From: Streptococcus pseudopneumoniae
GTDB lineage: Bacteria; Bacillota; Bacilli; Lactobacillales; Streptococcaceae
DNA: 32,772 nucleotides
NCBI RefSeq assembly: GCF_001074565.1
Contig: NZ_JUQX01000070.1
Coordinates: 1 to 32,772 of the forward strand
Direction of reading: 5' to 3'
Within the stretch, counting starts at the first letter, position 1; each line of letters begins with the position of its first letter. Below are positions 15,402 to 23,028 of the stretch, piece by piece. The notes under the pieces are model-generated. The model was not told the origin of the DNA, searched no databases, and saw nothing but the letters and a program-made list of their open reading frames with translations. A program made the translations under genes and the position numbers.

Positions 15402-15773
15402 TTGGTGAGCGTGAAGATTGCTCAAAAAATTTTATGCAAAACGTACATAAAAACGCATATATCGAATAAGAAGGAGATAACCAAACAATCAAAAAAGAAA
15501 GGAAGGTACAAAAAATCCTTGAACAATCTGGTACATCGTTCAAGGACAGTAAATCTAATTGCTGTAATTATACCAGATATTTCGGATAAATGCTGGTTGA
15601 ATGTAAAATCAGAAAAGAGGGTAATTATAAATTTAACAGATATGGAACTACAAATGATAGAGTGGGTAGCCTACTCACAAGATACACAAGAGAAAGTCTT
15701 AATCAAACCAGAGGACTGTAAAGATTTAGATGACAGAGAATTCTATCGCCTTATCAAAGGGTACGGGATTTGA
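15402..15773 (+). CDS. Hypothetical early gene of element A (start uncertain)
   Basis: The frame is open for 123 codons from TTG 15402, but the first third (Lys-rich, no good ribosome binding site) looks like leader rather than protein. The C-terminal half, about from DISDKCWLNVK through INLTDMELQMIEWVAYSQDT to DREFYRLIKGYGI, looks like a genuine small protein; an internal ATG at 15642 is one possible start. A strong AAGGAG near 15471 is followed not by ATG but by ATC at 15488, so the original start may have been lost. A perfect 9-bp hairpin lies at 15516-15546. I do not recognise the product. Confidence 0.4.
   Translation: MVSVKIAQKILCKTYIKTHISNKKEITKQSKKKGRYKKSLNNLVHRSRTVNLIAVIIPDISDKCWLNVKSEKRVIINLTDMELQMIEWVAYSQDTQEKVLIKPEDCKDLDDREFYRLIKGYGI
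15516..15546 (+). promoter_or_regulatory. Leader hairpin between the element A promoter and its first genes
   Basis: TCCTTGAAC (15516-15524) pairs perfectly with GTTCAAGGA (15538-15546). There is no T-tract, so it is not a plain terminator. Element C has a similarly placed 8-bp hairpin (31764-31788), which suggests a shared post-transcriptional control of the mobilization operon. Confidence 0.4.
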
Positions 15774-15843
15774 GCAATTGATTGAATCTAGAGCTTTGCA
15801 GATTGTGATTGACTTTCTCAAACAGAAAACACAGGTAAGCTAA
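15730..15843 (+). CDS. 37-residue small protein, translationally coupled
   Basis: ATG 15730 opens a 37-residue frame (starts MTENSIALSKGTGFEQLIES, ends FLKQKTQVS) inside the end of the preceding frame. Its stop shares a base with the next start in a TAATG junction (15841-15845). Such one-base overlaps usually indicate translational coupling, and the sequence is a plausible amphipathic helical peptide. I do not recognise it. The ribosome binding site is weak. Confidence 0.5.
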   Translation: MTENSIALSKGTGFEQLIESRALQIVIDFLKQKTQVS

Positions 15844-16298
15844 TGAATGAATACGATTATCAAGAAGTTGTGGATAGGGTTGACGGTCTTAATTCAGTCT
15901 CAACACTGAAAAAGTGGCGATTAAAAATTGAAAGCCTGACTGGTACTCAATTTAAAGAAAGTAGAGTGAGAACGGGTCGAAAATCTTATTCTAAAGTTTA
16001 TCTTTTTACAGAAGATGACCTAAACCATTTTCAAGCGATTGCGGATAAGAAGTCTTCGTTGGGGCTGGAAAGAGCAATTCTAAGCGTTTATGGGTTTTCT
16101 AAAGAAAATGATTATCAAAAACCTATTAGAGAACTTGTTGATGAGTTAGAAGTCTCCTTTAAGGAAATCCAAGAAGATTATCGAAGGAATCTAGCAAAGT
16201 TGAAACAGGAGTTAGAAGTGCTTCTTACTAGAATCCAGACCTTGGAGAAAGAGACTGAAGAGAAATCATTTAAGAGATTTGGTTTCTTTCATCGATGA
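15843..16298 (+). CDS. HTH plus coiled-coil protein of the mobilization operon (A copy)
   Basis: A 151-residue protein. Residues 1-55 form a MerR/DUF536-like HTH (YDYQEVVDRVDGLNSVSTLK then KWRLKIESLTG), continuing with KVYLFTEDDLNHFQAI. Residues about 95-145 are a clear coiled coil, and the protein ends in basic KRFGFFHR. The element C protein at 31843 has the same order: Y-Y HTH, KKWRISIERLSG, YQFTEEEFEKF, coiled coil, KGFFSKLKK. They are therefore diverged homologues. The position before the OB-like and relaxase genes suggests a replication or relaxosome accessory role; that is inferred. Confidence 0.75.
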   Translation: MNEYDYQEVVDRVDGLNSVSTLKKWRLKIESLTGTQFKESRVRTGRKSYSKVYLFTEDDLNHFQAIADKKSSLGLERAILSVYGFSKENDYQKPIRELVDELEVSFKEIQEDYRRNLAKLKQELEVLLTRIQTLEKETEEKSFKRFGFFHR

Positions 16299-16303
16299 AG
16301 ACG

Positions 16304-16420
16304 GTTCGCCACCCCATCGCTGGGCGAGTGGTCAACACGGTAGCCCAGAGTAGGTGGGGAAGGTGGCAAACGGCTGAACTCGATTTGGTATTTGCACCCC
16401 AGTCCCTATTAGGGGGTGCA
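16304..16420 (+). other. Structured region with candidate oriT of element A
   Basis: Between the coiled-coil gene and the OB-like gene lie two structures. The first (16304-16371) pairs GTT-GCCACC with GGTGGC-AAC as an outer stem and CTGGGC (16320-16325) with GCCCAG (16343-16348) as an inner stem. The second is the GC-rich inverted repeat TGCACCCC (16393-16400) and GGGGTGCA (16413-16420) with a 12-base AT-containing centre. Short C/G-run inverted repeats upstream of NicK/Orf20-type relaxases are the known oriT form in ICEBs1 and Tn916. A further small hairpin CCTTG/CAAGG follows near 16453. Apart from these the 275-bp gap holds nothing I can identify. Confidence 0.5.
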
Positions 16421-16572
16421 CACATACACGAAATGTGGTAAAAATCCTTGATACGCAAGGGGTTCAGCGATTTGAAGCAAATTTCACGAAAAAACCTTTA
16501 TAAAGCCCATGATATCAACGGTTTATGACAGATTTCATGTAGGCGTAGCTTTTATGAACAGGAGAAAAACAC

Positions 16573-17004
16573 ATGACAAAATTTAACTTAACAGACGAAA
16601 CCGTAAAAGTTGGTGATTTGAAATTAGATAAATCACAATTTGACATTCCAAAGAAAGTGACTATACTTTCTTCACGGGTTGCACCAGTCTATAAAAATGT
16701 CAATGGCGAAAGCATTGCGACAGATGAAGTGGCTAAAATCACTTGCTCTGTACAAGATATAGACAAAATTCAAGCCTTGAAAGACTTGGGCTATTCCCCT
16801 GATGACCTTAAGGGCATTCGCTTGGAGATTGTAGACAATCTTGACAAGTTGGCTAAATCCGTTGAAAAGGATGAGTTAAACTCCCTTGTGGTAGAACTTG
16901 TCAATCCAGAAGTCCACCTTGGTTGGCGAGCTAACAATAATGGTGGTGGGAATTGGGGTGGATTAAAGCTAGTGGCAACCGATATTAAATTTATTGGAGC
17001 CTAA
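16573..17004 (+). CDS. OB-fold/HelP-like replication accessory protein (A copy)
   Basis: A 143-residue protein with AGGAG before its ATG and only 2 bp separating it from the relaxase gene. It shares the motif L(D/S)xSQFDIPKK near the N-terminus and a closing LKLVATDIKF with the element C protein at 32329 (LDSSQFDIPKK; VKLVASGLKLV), so the two are homologues. The C-terminal VELVNPEVHLGW...ATDI pattern recalls the YdcP/HelP (DUF961) family of ICEBs1 and Tn916, whose member HelP helps PcrA unwind element DNA. That relation is inferred from motif and gene order, and a single-strand-binding OB fold is equally possible. Confidence 0.7.
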   Translation: MTKFNLTDETVKVGDLKLDKSQFDIPKKVTILSSRVAPVYKNVNGESIATDEVAKITCSVQDIDKIQALKDLGYSPDDLKGIRLEIVDNLDKLAKSVEKDELNSLVVELVNPEVHLGWRANNNGGGNWGGLKLVATDIKFIGA

Positions 17005-17006
17005 AC

Positions 17007-18035
17007 ATGGATAACTCAGTGATGTTAGACTATTTAGCCGTAACGATTAAAGGATTGGCTCCAGATGATGTCATTGAGAAAATCTTCATTCTTCCTAAAG
17101 ATAAGTTTGTCCTCAATGAATGGGGGATAAACAAGTACCAACGGCATTATGCCTTCTCAGAGATAAAAGTTTACTTCAATAAGGATTGGGAATCCAAAAT
17201 GGGGGTCTTTATCGAACTGAGAGGGCAGGGGTGCCGTCAGTATGAAGAATATATGGAAAGCAATGTCAATAACTGGGTAATCTTGATGAAACGCATTTCT
17301 GAATGTCATAGTAATGTTACGAGACTAGATATTGCCAACGATATCTTTGATGACAGTCTATCTGTCCCACTCATTTACAGTTATTGTAAAAAGCAACTCT
17401 GCATATCAACCGCTAAAACCTTTGATTACCATGAAAAGAGTATCCTTGAAAATGGTGAAAAGGTCGGTGAAATGGTTACGATTGGTGTTAGAGGTGCTCA
17501 TCAATGGTGTGTCTATAACAAATTGTTAGAACAAAGACTAGACCAAGATTTACCAGACACGCCTTTATCATGGACGAGAGCAGAGCTTAGATGTTGGCAG
17601 GAAAAGGCAAATTTACTAGCCAAACAGATAAAAGATGGGCGACCACTCAAAGAGATTTACTTTGAAGCGATTAACGGACATTATCGTTTTGTCAGCCCTA
17701 GGGACAAGGATTCTAACCGTTGGCGAAGAAAGACCGTAAAATGGTGGAATGACTACCTAGAGACACAAGAAAAGACGGTCTTAAGCGTGAAGCGGACAAA
17801 ACCTACCCTAAAACGGTCTGAGAAGTGGACAGAGAAACAAGTCTCGCGGACACTTGGAAAACTCTATGTCGCAAAGGCAGAATCTCACGGGCAAGAAAAG
17901 GCAGATGGCTATATACAGCACTTACTTGAATTGGGAATTTCTAAGCTAACCGAAACAGACGAGACTGACATTCAGCAGTACAAACAAGAGCAACTAAGCT
18001 CAGCCTATTGGGGCATAAGAAAAGACGATCTGTAG
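17007..18035 (+). CDS. MobT/Rep_trans relaxase-replication initiator (element A)
   Basis: A 342-residue protein of the Rep_trans family (PF02486), which includes Tn916 Orf20, ICEBs1 NicK and IME MobT relaxases. Family signatures are seen in order: ELRGQGCRQYEEYM (about residues 72-85), RLDIANDIFDD (about 106-116), VYNKLLEQ (about 168-175) and WTRAELRCWQEKANLLAKQI (about 186-205). Such enzymes nick at oriT, start rolling-circle replication and pilot the strand into the recipient through another element's secretion channel. GGAG precedes the ATG by 7 bases. The gene abuts the OB-like gene, and no coupling protein is encoded in this element. Confidence 0.85.
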   Translation: MDNSVMLDYLAVTIKGLAPDDVIEKIFILPKDKFVLNEWGINKYQRHYAFSEIKVYFNKDWESKMGVFIELRGQGCRQYEEYMESNVNNWVILMKRISECHSNVTRLDIANDIFDDSLSVPLIYSYCKKQLCISTAKTFDYHEKSILENGEKVGEMVTIGVRGAHQWCVYNKLLEQRLDQDLPDTPLSWTRAELRCWQEKANLLAKQIKDGRPLKEIYFEAINGHYRFVSPRDKDSNRWRRKTVKWWNDYLETQEKTVLSVKRTKPTLKRSEKWTEKQVSRTLGKLYVAKAESHGQEKADGYIQHLLELGISKLTETDETDIQQYKQEQLSSAYWGIRKDDL

Positions 18036-18100
18036 CAAGCTATAAATCGCCTGTTCAAAAATAACTAACTTGATTATAACTAAAACAGAAGGAGAATTCA

Positions 18101-18349
18101 ATGGCAACATTAAAAACAGAACATGATTTTGACTTGACCCGTAACTGGCACCGCAAATCCGTCTTTCTAGATGAGCTCTGGCATGGCATGACCGTTGCAA
18201 CACTTAATAGGTACATTCGTCAGATGAAAGACAGCCCCTACGCTTTCGGTATCAAAGGAACACACGGCAATGTCTTTATCCACTCAGAAGTCTTTGTGGC
18301 GTGGTTTGACTACAAAATTGCCAATCAGTATGTCGCAAAGATGGCGTAG
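18101..18349 (+). CDS. Excisionase-like small DNA-binding protein
   Basis: An 82-residue protein immediately before the integrase (9 bp gap), with AGAAGGAG before its ATG. The central part (LDELWHGMTVATLNRYIRQM then SPYAFGIKGTHGNVFIHSEV) fits a winged-HTH excisionase that binds near the attachment site and directs the integrase to excise. The position between relaxase and integrase is standard for Tn916-like and IME modules. I assign it by size, fold pattern and location rather than by strong family recognition. Confidence 0.65.
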   Translation: MATLKTEHDFDLTRNWHRKSVFLDELWHGMTVATLNRYIRQMKDSPYAFGIKGTHGNVFIHSEVFVAWFDYKIANQYVAKMA

Positions 18350-18358
18350 GTAGTCCCT

Positions 18359-19842
18359 ATGAGAGATAATGGTTCAAGAGTACTTATCATCAGTTCTTGG
18401 CGACCAGACCCTTATAAGGCGGGTAATGTCTTGGTGAAATTCGCTATGCGATTCACCCACCCTATTACTAAAAAATCTCATAAGAAATACCTTTCTACAG
18501 GCGCTAGTAAAGGGTGGTTTACCACCAAGGCGACACCGAGCAAAAAGTCACCTTCTGGGAAAGAACGTCTCTTGGTCAGCGATATTAAAAACTCACAATT
18601 GATTACTCAGGTCACGCAAGAACTGAATAAATTAGTTGATGACTATATCGCCGAGCTAATGGGCATTAAGCCTAAGAAAGCCAAGAGACTTTTAACCCTA
18701 GAAAAAATCGCCAAGCCATTTGATAAAGATGGAAATTTTTACGGTAAAGCCTTTAAAGCATGGCATGAAAGGGTCAAACCAGCCAATAATACCCTTAAAA
18801 CAAGGTTACTATCTATAATCGCTATATTGAGCCGAACTTTGATACCAGAATGTCCATCACGAAATTTGCCTCTATGACAGATGAAATTCAAAATCTTATC
18901 AATGCTTCTTCTATACACATGGCGAGAAATCTGCATATCTACCTTAAGATGATTTTTGACTGGTCAGTTGAAAATGGACAGATAACTCTTACACAAGACC
19001 CGATTGCCAACAACAAAGTTAAAAGGCGAGTTCTGACAAAGAGTGAGGAGCAGGACAAGAAACGTGAAGACATTGCGGAAAAATATCTTGAAGCGAGTGA
19101 GGTTAATTATGTTCTCCGCCTGATAGAAAGCTGGACTAACCGACCTGATAATCAACTTATCGCAGATGTGTTGAGAATGATTTTCCTGACAGGCATGCGA
19201 CCAAGTGAGGTTCTGGGCTTGAATGAGGACATGCTTGATTTTGAGGAGAAGTGGATAAAGGTTCATTGGCAGAGGGCAAGTAAGAATAAGTCAGATGAGG
19301 TGATGGAAGCCCTTAATCTTGACGAAAAAGAACGCTATCGAGCAGACCTTAAAACCAAGGAAAGTGTCCGCACAATTCCAATGAGTCCTGAGGTAGAGAA
19401 AATTTTGCGACATTACATTGATAGAAATAAGTTCCAAGCTCAATTCAACCCGACTTACCAAGATTTAGGATATCTCTTTACTAGAACCTATATTAGGGCA
19501 GGTAATCGACAAGGCTCTCCGCTTTATCACAACGAACTCTCACAATTCCTGAGAGGTGGCTCTAGTCAGTCAGCAAAGTATAACAAGAAAGCAGGCAAGC
19601 CTTATAAGGATATCGATAGCTTTCTAGACTTTGGCAGACCGATTCATGTCATCCCTCATATGTTCCGCCATAGCTTTATCTCTATTATGGCAAGCGAAGG
19701 CATTGACCTTCCTACCATTCGAGAATTTGTCGGACACTCAGAGGATTCCAAGGAGATTGAACGTGTCTATCTCCATGTGATTAAGAAGCAAAAAGATACC
19801 ATGAGAGGAGCGGTAGAAAGGCTAGAAAAGTTGATTGAGTAA
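18359..19842 (+). pseudogene. int: Tyrosine integrase of element A, frameshifted
   Basis: Two overlapping frames together encode one integrase of about 494 residues. The first (from ATG 18359) carries the arm-binding and core-binding N-terminal parts and is in register to THR148 (ACA, 18800-18802). After that the sensible sequence continues one frame back (KVTIYNRYIEPNFDTRM). Adding one A in AAAACAAGG (18797-18805) restores a single frame. The second part holds the catalytic set: Arg in TGMRPSEV, HxxR in PHMFRHS, His in VGHSED and Tyr in VYLHV. It was therefore an active-type integrase interrupted once. A mutation or sequencing error is more likely than programmed slippage, since no standard slippery heptamer is in register. 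Confidence 0.85.
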
Positions 19843-19854
19843 CATAAATTAGAG

Positions 19855-19880
19855 TTTAATCAGACAAAAATCAGACAAAA
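19855..19880 (+). repeat. 26-bp direct repeat, right arm site of element A
   Basis: Identical to 12129-12154, again with ATCAGACAAAA in tandem. It begins 12 bp after the integrase stop and ends 68 bp before the shared core at 19949. Confidence 0.75.
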
Positions 19881-19899
19881 CCGCATTTTAAGCAATAGA

Positions 19900-19936
19900 A
19901 AAAGCCTCTGAAACATTGATTCCATAGGCTTTTCTT
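19900..19936 (+). terminator. Probable terminator after the element A integrase
   Basis: AAAAGCCT (19900-19907) pairs with AGGCTTTT (19926-19933) around an 18-base loop, followed by CTTTATC. It is weaker than the other terminators because of the large loop. Confidence 0.5.
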
Positions 19937-19948
19937 TATCTTAATTAC

Positions 19949-19959
19949 TTAACCTCTGT
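19949..19959 (+). repeat. Attachment-site core 2 (shared by elements A and B)
   Basis: TTAACCTCTGT is identical to the core at 12007-12017. The minus strand reads T-E-V-K-stop again (AAG instead of AAA for Lys), but the frame is open for only seven codons upstream, so no target-gene body lies here. Confidence 0.75.
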
Positions 19960-20044
19960 AAGGAATACTTAAAATCTATTTTAGTTGTGATAAACCCTAT
20001 TAAATCAATATTTATAAGCTATTGATTTGGATAAAGATGTCAGA

Positions 20045-20065
20045 GGTTGCCAAAAAGGTTGCCAT
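20045..20065 (+). repeat. 21-bp direct repeat, left arm site of element B
   Basis: Identical to 30926-30946. It contains GGTTGCC twice, 12 bp apart, so it is a tandem pair like the element A arm sites but of different sequence. It lies just after the integrase stop codon. A single AGAGGTTGCC also occurs at 12171-12180 in element A. Confidence 0.75.
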
Positions 20066-20070
20066 GAGTT

Positions 20071-21336
20071 TTATGAGGTTAGCTCCGCAATTTTATTTAG
20101 ATAAATATCTACCGCTTGCGTTTGATTTTTAGGGGCAAGCTCGGCATATATGTCCATAGTAGTTTTGATAGACTTATGTCCCATTCTATGTTGTAGCTCT
20201 TTCCAGTTCATACCAGCATTTAACATCATAGAAGCGTGTGTATGGCGGAAAAGATGGAAGCCATAGTCAGGTAAACCAAGAGCCACTAATCGCTTTTTAA
20301 GGGTTGCACGTTCATTTCTATCACACATATAGTTTCCGTAAATAGTTGGGAAAATCAACTTGCTTTTTGAAAGACCGTTCTTCTTGAAATAAAGATTCAT
20401 TTCATCATGGAAGTTTTGAAGTTGCTCAATAATTTGGTATGGAACAGCTATTTTTCTATTGCCCGAATCAGATTTAGGAGTATTTTTACAAACAACTTTT
20501 CCTTTTAATCCTAACTTAGGGTTTGCATTTTTCCATACAAGAGTTTTAGTGACTAATATTTCAGAACTTTCAAAATTAAGGTCATATATAGTCAAAGCCA
20601 ATAGCTCATTGATTCTCATTCCTGAAGCAAGTAGACTGTCGCAGATAACTTTAAATCGGCGATTAGCCCTAGTATTAGGTAAAGTATCAACGAAATTTAG
20701 CCAGCTAGTTAAATCTTCATCATGAAGAACCATAATGCGTTTTTGATTGCTTTTTGGTTTTGGAGGAATCTTGATAGATTGAACAGGATTATATTTGAGT
20801 TCAAAATGTGTTATTCCAAAATCAAAAATCTCTCTTAATTTATGGGCGATTGCTCCGAAATCTTTTGCGCTTCCTTTTTTAGCTCGTTTATTACCGGCAT
20901 CGACAGATTCTTTAGATTTTTGGGCAAGATTGTTAATCCAATTTTGTATATCGGAAGAAGTGATTTTATCTGGTTGATAGTGTCCGAATTTGGGTAATAT
21001 ATAGGTATCAAGATAATTTCTCACTCGATTGAGAGTGTTATCTGAACTAACCCAAGTCTCGTAGTTGGAGAACCACAATTCAGCTAAATCTGACAAGGTA
21101 GCAATGCTAAAAGTTTCTTTCCTTGTTGAACCATTTTCTTCCCAATCAATTTTAGCTTGAATAATTTTACGATCTAAGGATCGTAGGGTTTTAGCTGTTA
21201 CAGTTGTTTTTACAGGTTTTCCAGTCTTTATATCTAAGCCTAGATAGACGCTCTTTACTGAATAACTAATCTCGCCATTGTCCTTTACTTTCTTGAGGAC
21301 GGTTTTGCCTTTATGGATGATTTTTTCTATATTCAT
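20071..21336 (-). CDS. int: Tyrosine integrase of element B
   Basis: A 421-residue integrase. ATG 21336 is chosen because GAGGAG lies just upstream; an in-frame TTG at 21351 overlaps that site. An N-terminal arm-binding segment (KGKTVLKKVKDNGEISYSVK) is followed by a SAM-like core-binding domain (about residues 90-200) and a catalytic domain. The catalytic domain shows Arg in SGMRINEL, HLFRH, MGHKS and the nucleophile Tyr in MDIYAEL. All catalytic residues are present, so the element may be mobile. The gene points left, towards the shared core at 19949 and head-on to the broken element A integrase. Confidence 0.93.
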   Translation of the reverse strand: MNIEKIIHKGKTVLKKVKDNGEISYSVKSVYLGLDIKTGKPVKTTVTAKTLRSLDRKIIQAKIDWEENGSTRKETFSIATLSDLAELWFSNYETWVSSDNTLNRVRNYLDTYILPKFGHYQPDKITSSDIQNWINNLAQKSKESVDAGNKRAKKGSAKDFGAIAHKLREIFDFGITHFELKYNPVQSIKIPPKPKSNQKRIMVLHDEDLTSWLNFVDTLPNTRANRRFKVICDSLLASGMRINELLALTIYDLNFESSEILVTKTLVWKNANPKLGLKGKVVCKNTPKSDSGNRKIAVPYQIIEQLQNFHDEMNLYFKKNGLSKSKLIFPTIYGNYMCDRNERATLKKRLVALGLPDYGFHLFRHTHASMMLNAGMNWKELQHRMGHKSIKTTMDIYAELAPKNQTQAVDIYLNKIAELTS

Positions 21337-21435
21337 AGTTGCTCTCCTCAATCAATCGAAGAATTGAAAAAAGCTAAAATAGATAGTATCTCACTTTCTT
21401 TCTTTTTTGATACTTCTATTCTAGCACATTTCATT

Positions 21436-21699
21436 TTAGTTGTGGCTTAAAAACTCTAAAACAGTATCAATATGATAGTAAACGGTTCTAGTACCCTCAA
21501 TAGGTGGTTCTAAACGTTTAAGACCTCTATTTTCCCATGACCTCAATGTATTTGGAGATATACTCAGTAAATCTAATAACTCTTTTTGAGTATAAATAAT
21601 GCCAGTTCTATTTTTTTCACTATTTAAATGTTTTAGTAGGTCAATCACGGTAAGAAGCATGAGTTCGATTTGCTTTAAGTCAAAATTATTGCTAGACAT
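21436..21699 (-). CDS. MerR-like excisionase
   Basis: An 87-residue protein with a helix-turn-helix of the MerR/HTH_17 kind (residues about 34-70: IIYTQKELLDLLSISPNTLR then SWENRGLKRLEPP), followed by a short wing and helix (RTVYYHIDTVLEFL). An N-terminal helix may dimerise. It lies between the relaxase and the integrase on the same strand. Small HTH proteins in that place are excisionases or regulators of integrase expression. Confidence 0.75.
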   Translation of the reverse strand: MSSNNFDLKQIELMLLTVIDLLKHLNSEKNRTGIIYTQKELLDLLSISPNTLRSWENRGLKRLEPPIEGTRTVYYHIDTVLEFLSHN

Positions 21700-21777
21700 A
21701 CTATTCTCTCTTTCTTTGGTAAATATAATTGAAATATGAGATAATAGCAGTAGGGATAAGCTACTACTTATCTCTTG

Positions 21778-23028
21778 CTAATCCGCAACATCACTTTTAG
21801 GCTTCTTGGCGGAATCTTTAGGAGTGATGTTGTTTTTTTGGTAAAAGATTTGAAAGGCATCTTCCAGAAAATCTTTAAAATTTAGTTTTGACAGTTCACC
21901 ACCGAATTTGTTTAACCATATCCCAACATCTGGATTTGGGATATAGTTGAATTCGTATTCTTGAACTAACCTGATGATGAAGTGATTACGGGCTTGCGTA
22001 CCCCAAATTTCCTCAATTTTCTTTAGAAGTGGATAAAATCCGCTACCTTTTAACAAATAAGAAATGGTTGCTAATAAATCATTATTTCGAGAGTTTAAGG
22101 ATTCAAGCTCTGGGAAGATACCAAAACCTTTAAGTAAATCACTAGTGAATGGCAACAGTTGACCAGTCTCTGCATCATGGAAACAATATTTATCAATCAT
22201 TTTGTTGACAATGAGCTTGCTCAAATCTTGAGAACTATCAATAGCAAGCAACAAGGTTAGAATTTGATTGCTATAAGTACCTTTGTAGGAAGCCTCCATG
22301 CGTACCCAAGAATTGCAATACTTAGTTAAGTGCATATAGCGACCTTGATTGTCTAATTGTTCCTGATACTTGTTATAGATACGCAATAGAGCACTTACAT
22401 TCTTTTTCCTGCTACCAATATACATAGTTTGAGCTTGACCATTCACTTCTTGAGCGCTAATCTTAGAAACATTTTTACGTCCTTTATGATTGGTGATAAT
22501 ATATTTTTTGATTTTTAATCCTTGGTAAAGGTCATTGACAGCCATTGGATAATTAAAGTAATCAACAGCAAGGTCAATACGAGAAAGGCGCAAATCATAA
22601 TAGTCAGCGTACAGCAGTTGTGCTATATTGTGAACATCAATTGCTTCACTGTAATAGTCTTGATAGGAGGCTTTATAGTGAGACAAAGCTGATGCAGAAA
22701 TTTTTAGGATAATTCCCATAGTGAAGTTAGTCTGATGCCAAGCAATCGCAAAGTAATAGGGGAGATTCTGAAAGGTAAATCCCTCTGTATAACCTGCTGG
22801 TGGGGTTTTTAGTGGAATATAATTTCCAAAGAGAACTGGGAGGGATAGCTTTTCTGCTACTGTTTCAGACAGCGATAAAGCAATTTGATGCCAATTATCA
22901 GGATATTCTCCTACAGTATCTTCTGTCGGTTGGATGACAAATGTAGCTTCATCGACACTGGTCATAATGACTGGGTTATGGTCGTTATCTTTTTGAAGAT
23001 ACTTTTCAATTTCATTTTTACAAATCAT
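21778..23028 (-). CDS. MobT/Rep_trans relaxase (element B)
   Basis: A 416-residue protein with the same motif series as the element A relaxase: LRLSRIDLAVDYFN (about residues 145-158), LLRIYNKYQEQ (about 213-223) and WVRMEASYKGTYSNQI (about 240-255). Overall identity to the A protein looks low. The family nicks oriT and starts rolling-circle transfer replication. The upstream 305-bp gap to the coupling-protein gene contains the best oriT candidate in the window, matching the Tn916 order orf21-oriT-orf20. The ribosome binding site is weak. A C-terminal lysine-rich tail is present. Confidence 0.82.
   Translation of the reverse strand: MICKNEIEKYLQKDNDHNPVIMTSVDEATFVIQPTEDTVGEYPDNWHQIALSLSETVAEKLSLPVLFGNYIPLKTPPAGYTEGFTFQNLPYYFAIAWHQTNFTMGIILKISASALSHYKASYQDYYSEAIDVHNIAQLLYADYYDLRLSRIDLAVDYFNYPMAVNDLYQGLKIKKYIITNHKGRKNVSKISAQEVNGQAQTMYIGSRKKNVSALLRIYNKYQEQLDNQGRYMHLTKYCNSWVRMEASYKGTYSNQILTLLLAIDSSQDLSKLIVNKMIDKYCFHDAETGQLLPFTSDLLKGFGIFPELESLNSRNNDLLATISYLLKGSGFYPLLKKIEEIWGTQARNHFIIRLVQEYEFNYIPNPDVGIWLNKFGGELSKLNFKDFLEDAFQIFYQKNNITPKDSAKKPKSDVAD

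Larger units (their letters stand above)
12007..19959. mobile_element. IME A: Rep_trans/MobT mobilizable element carrying a Fic operon
   Basis: The element is bounded by identical 11-bp cores and carries an identical 26-bp direct repeat near each end (12129-12154 and 19855-19880). It encodes a repressor, a MobT/Rep_trans relaxase, an excisionase-like protein and a tyrosine integrase, with an oriT-like inverted repeat, but no conjugation channel. It must use another element's transfer machinery. The integrase has a frameshift, so it may no longer move by itself. Fic and a membrane protein are cargo. Confidence 0.75.

Noticed and set aside
16270..16458. Minus-strand ORF of 62 codons in the element A oriT candidate region.
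   Set aside because: It is rich in Cys, Trp and Arg, has no ribosome binding site and coincides with inverted repeats that create open frames on both strands.
18359..18877. Programmed -1 frameshifting in the element A integrase.
   Set aside because: The shift site AAAACAAGG gives no X-XXY-YYZ heptamer in the reading frame and no clear downstream pseudoknot; integrases of this kind do not use frameshifting.
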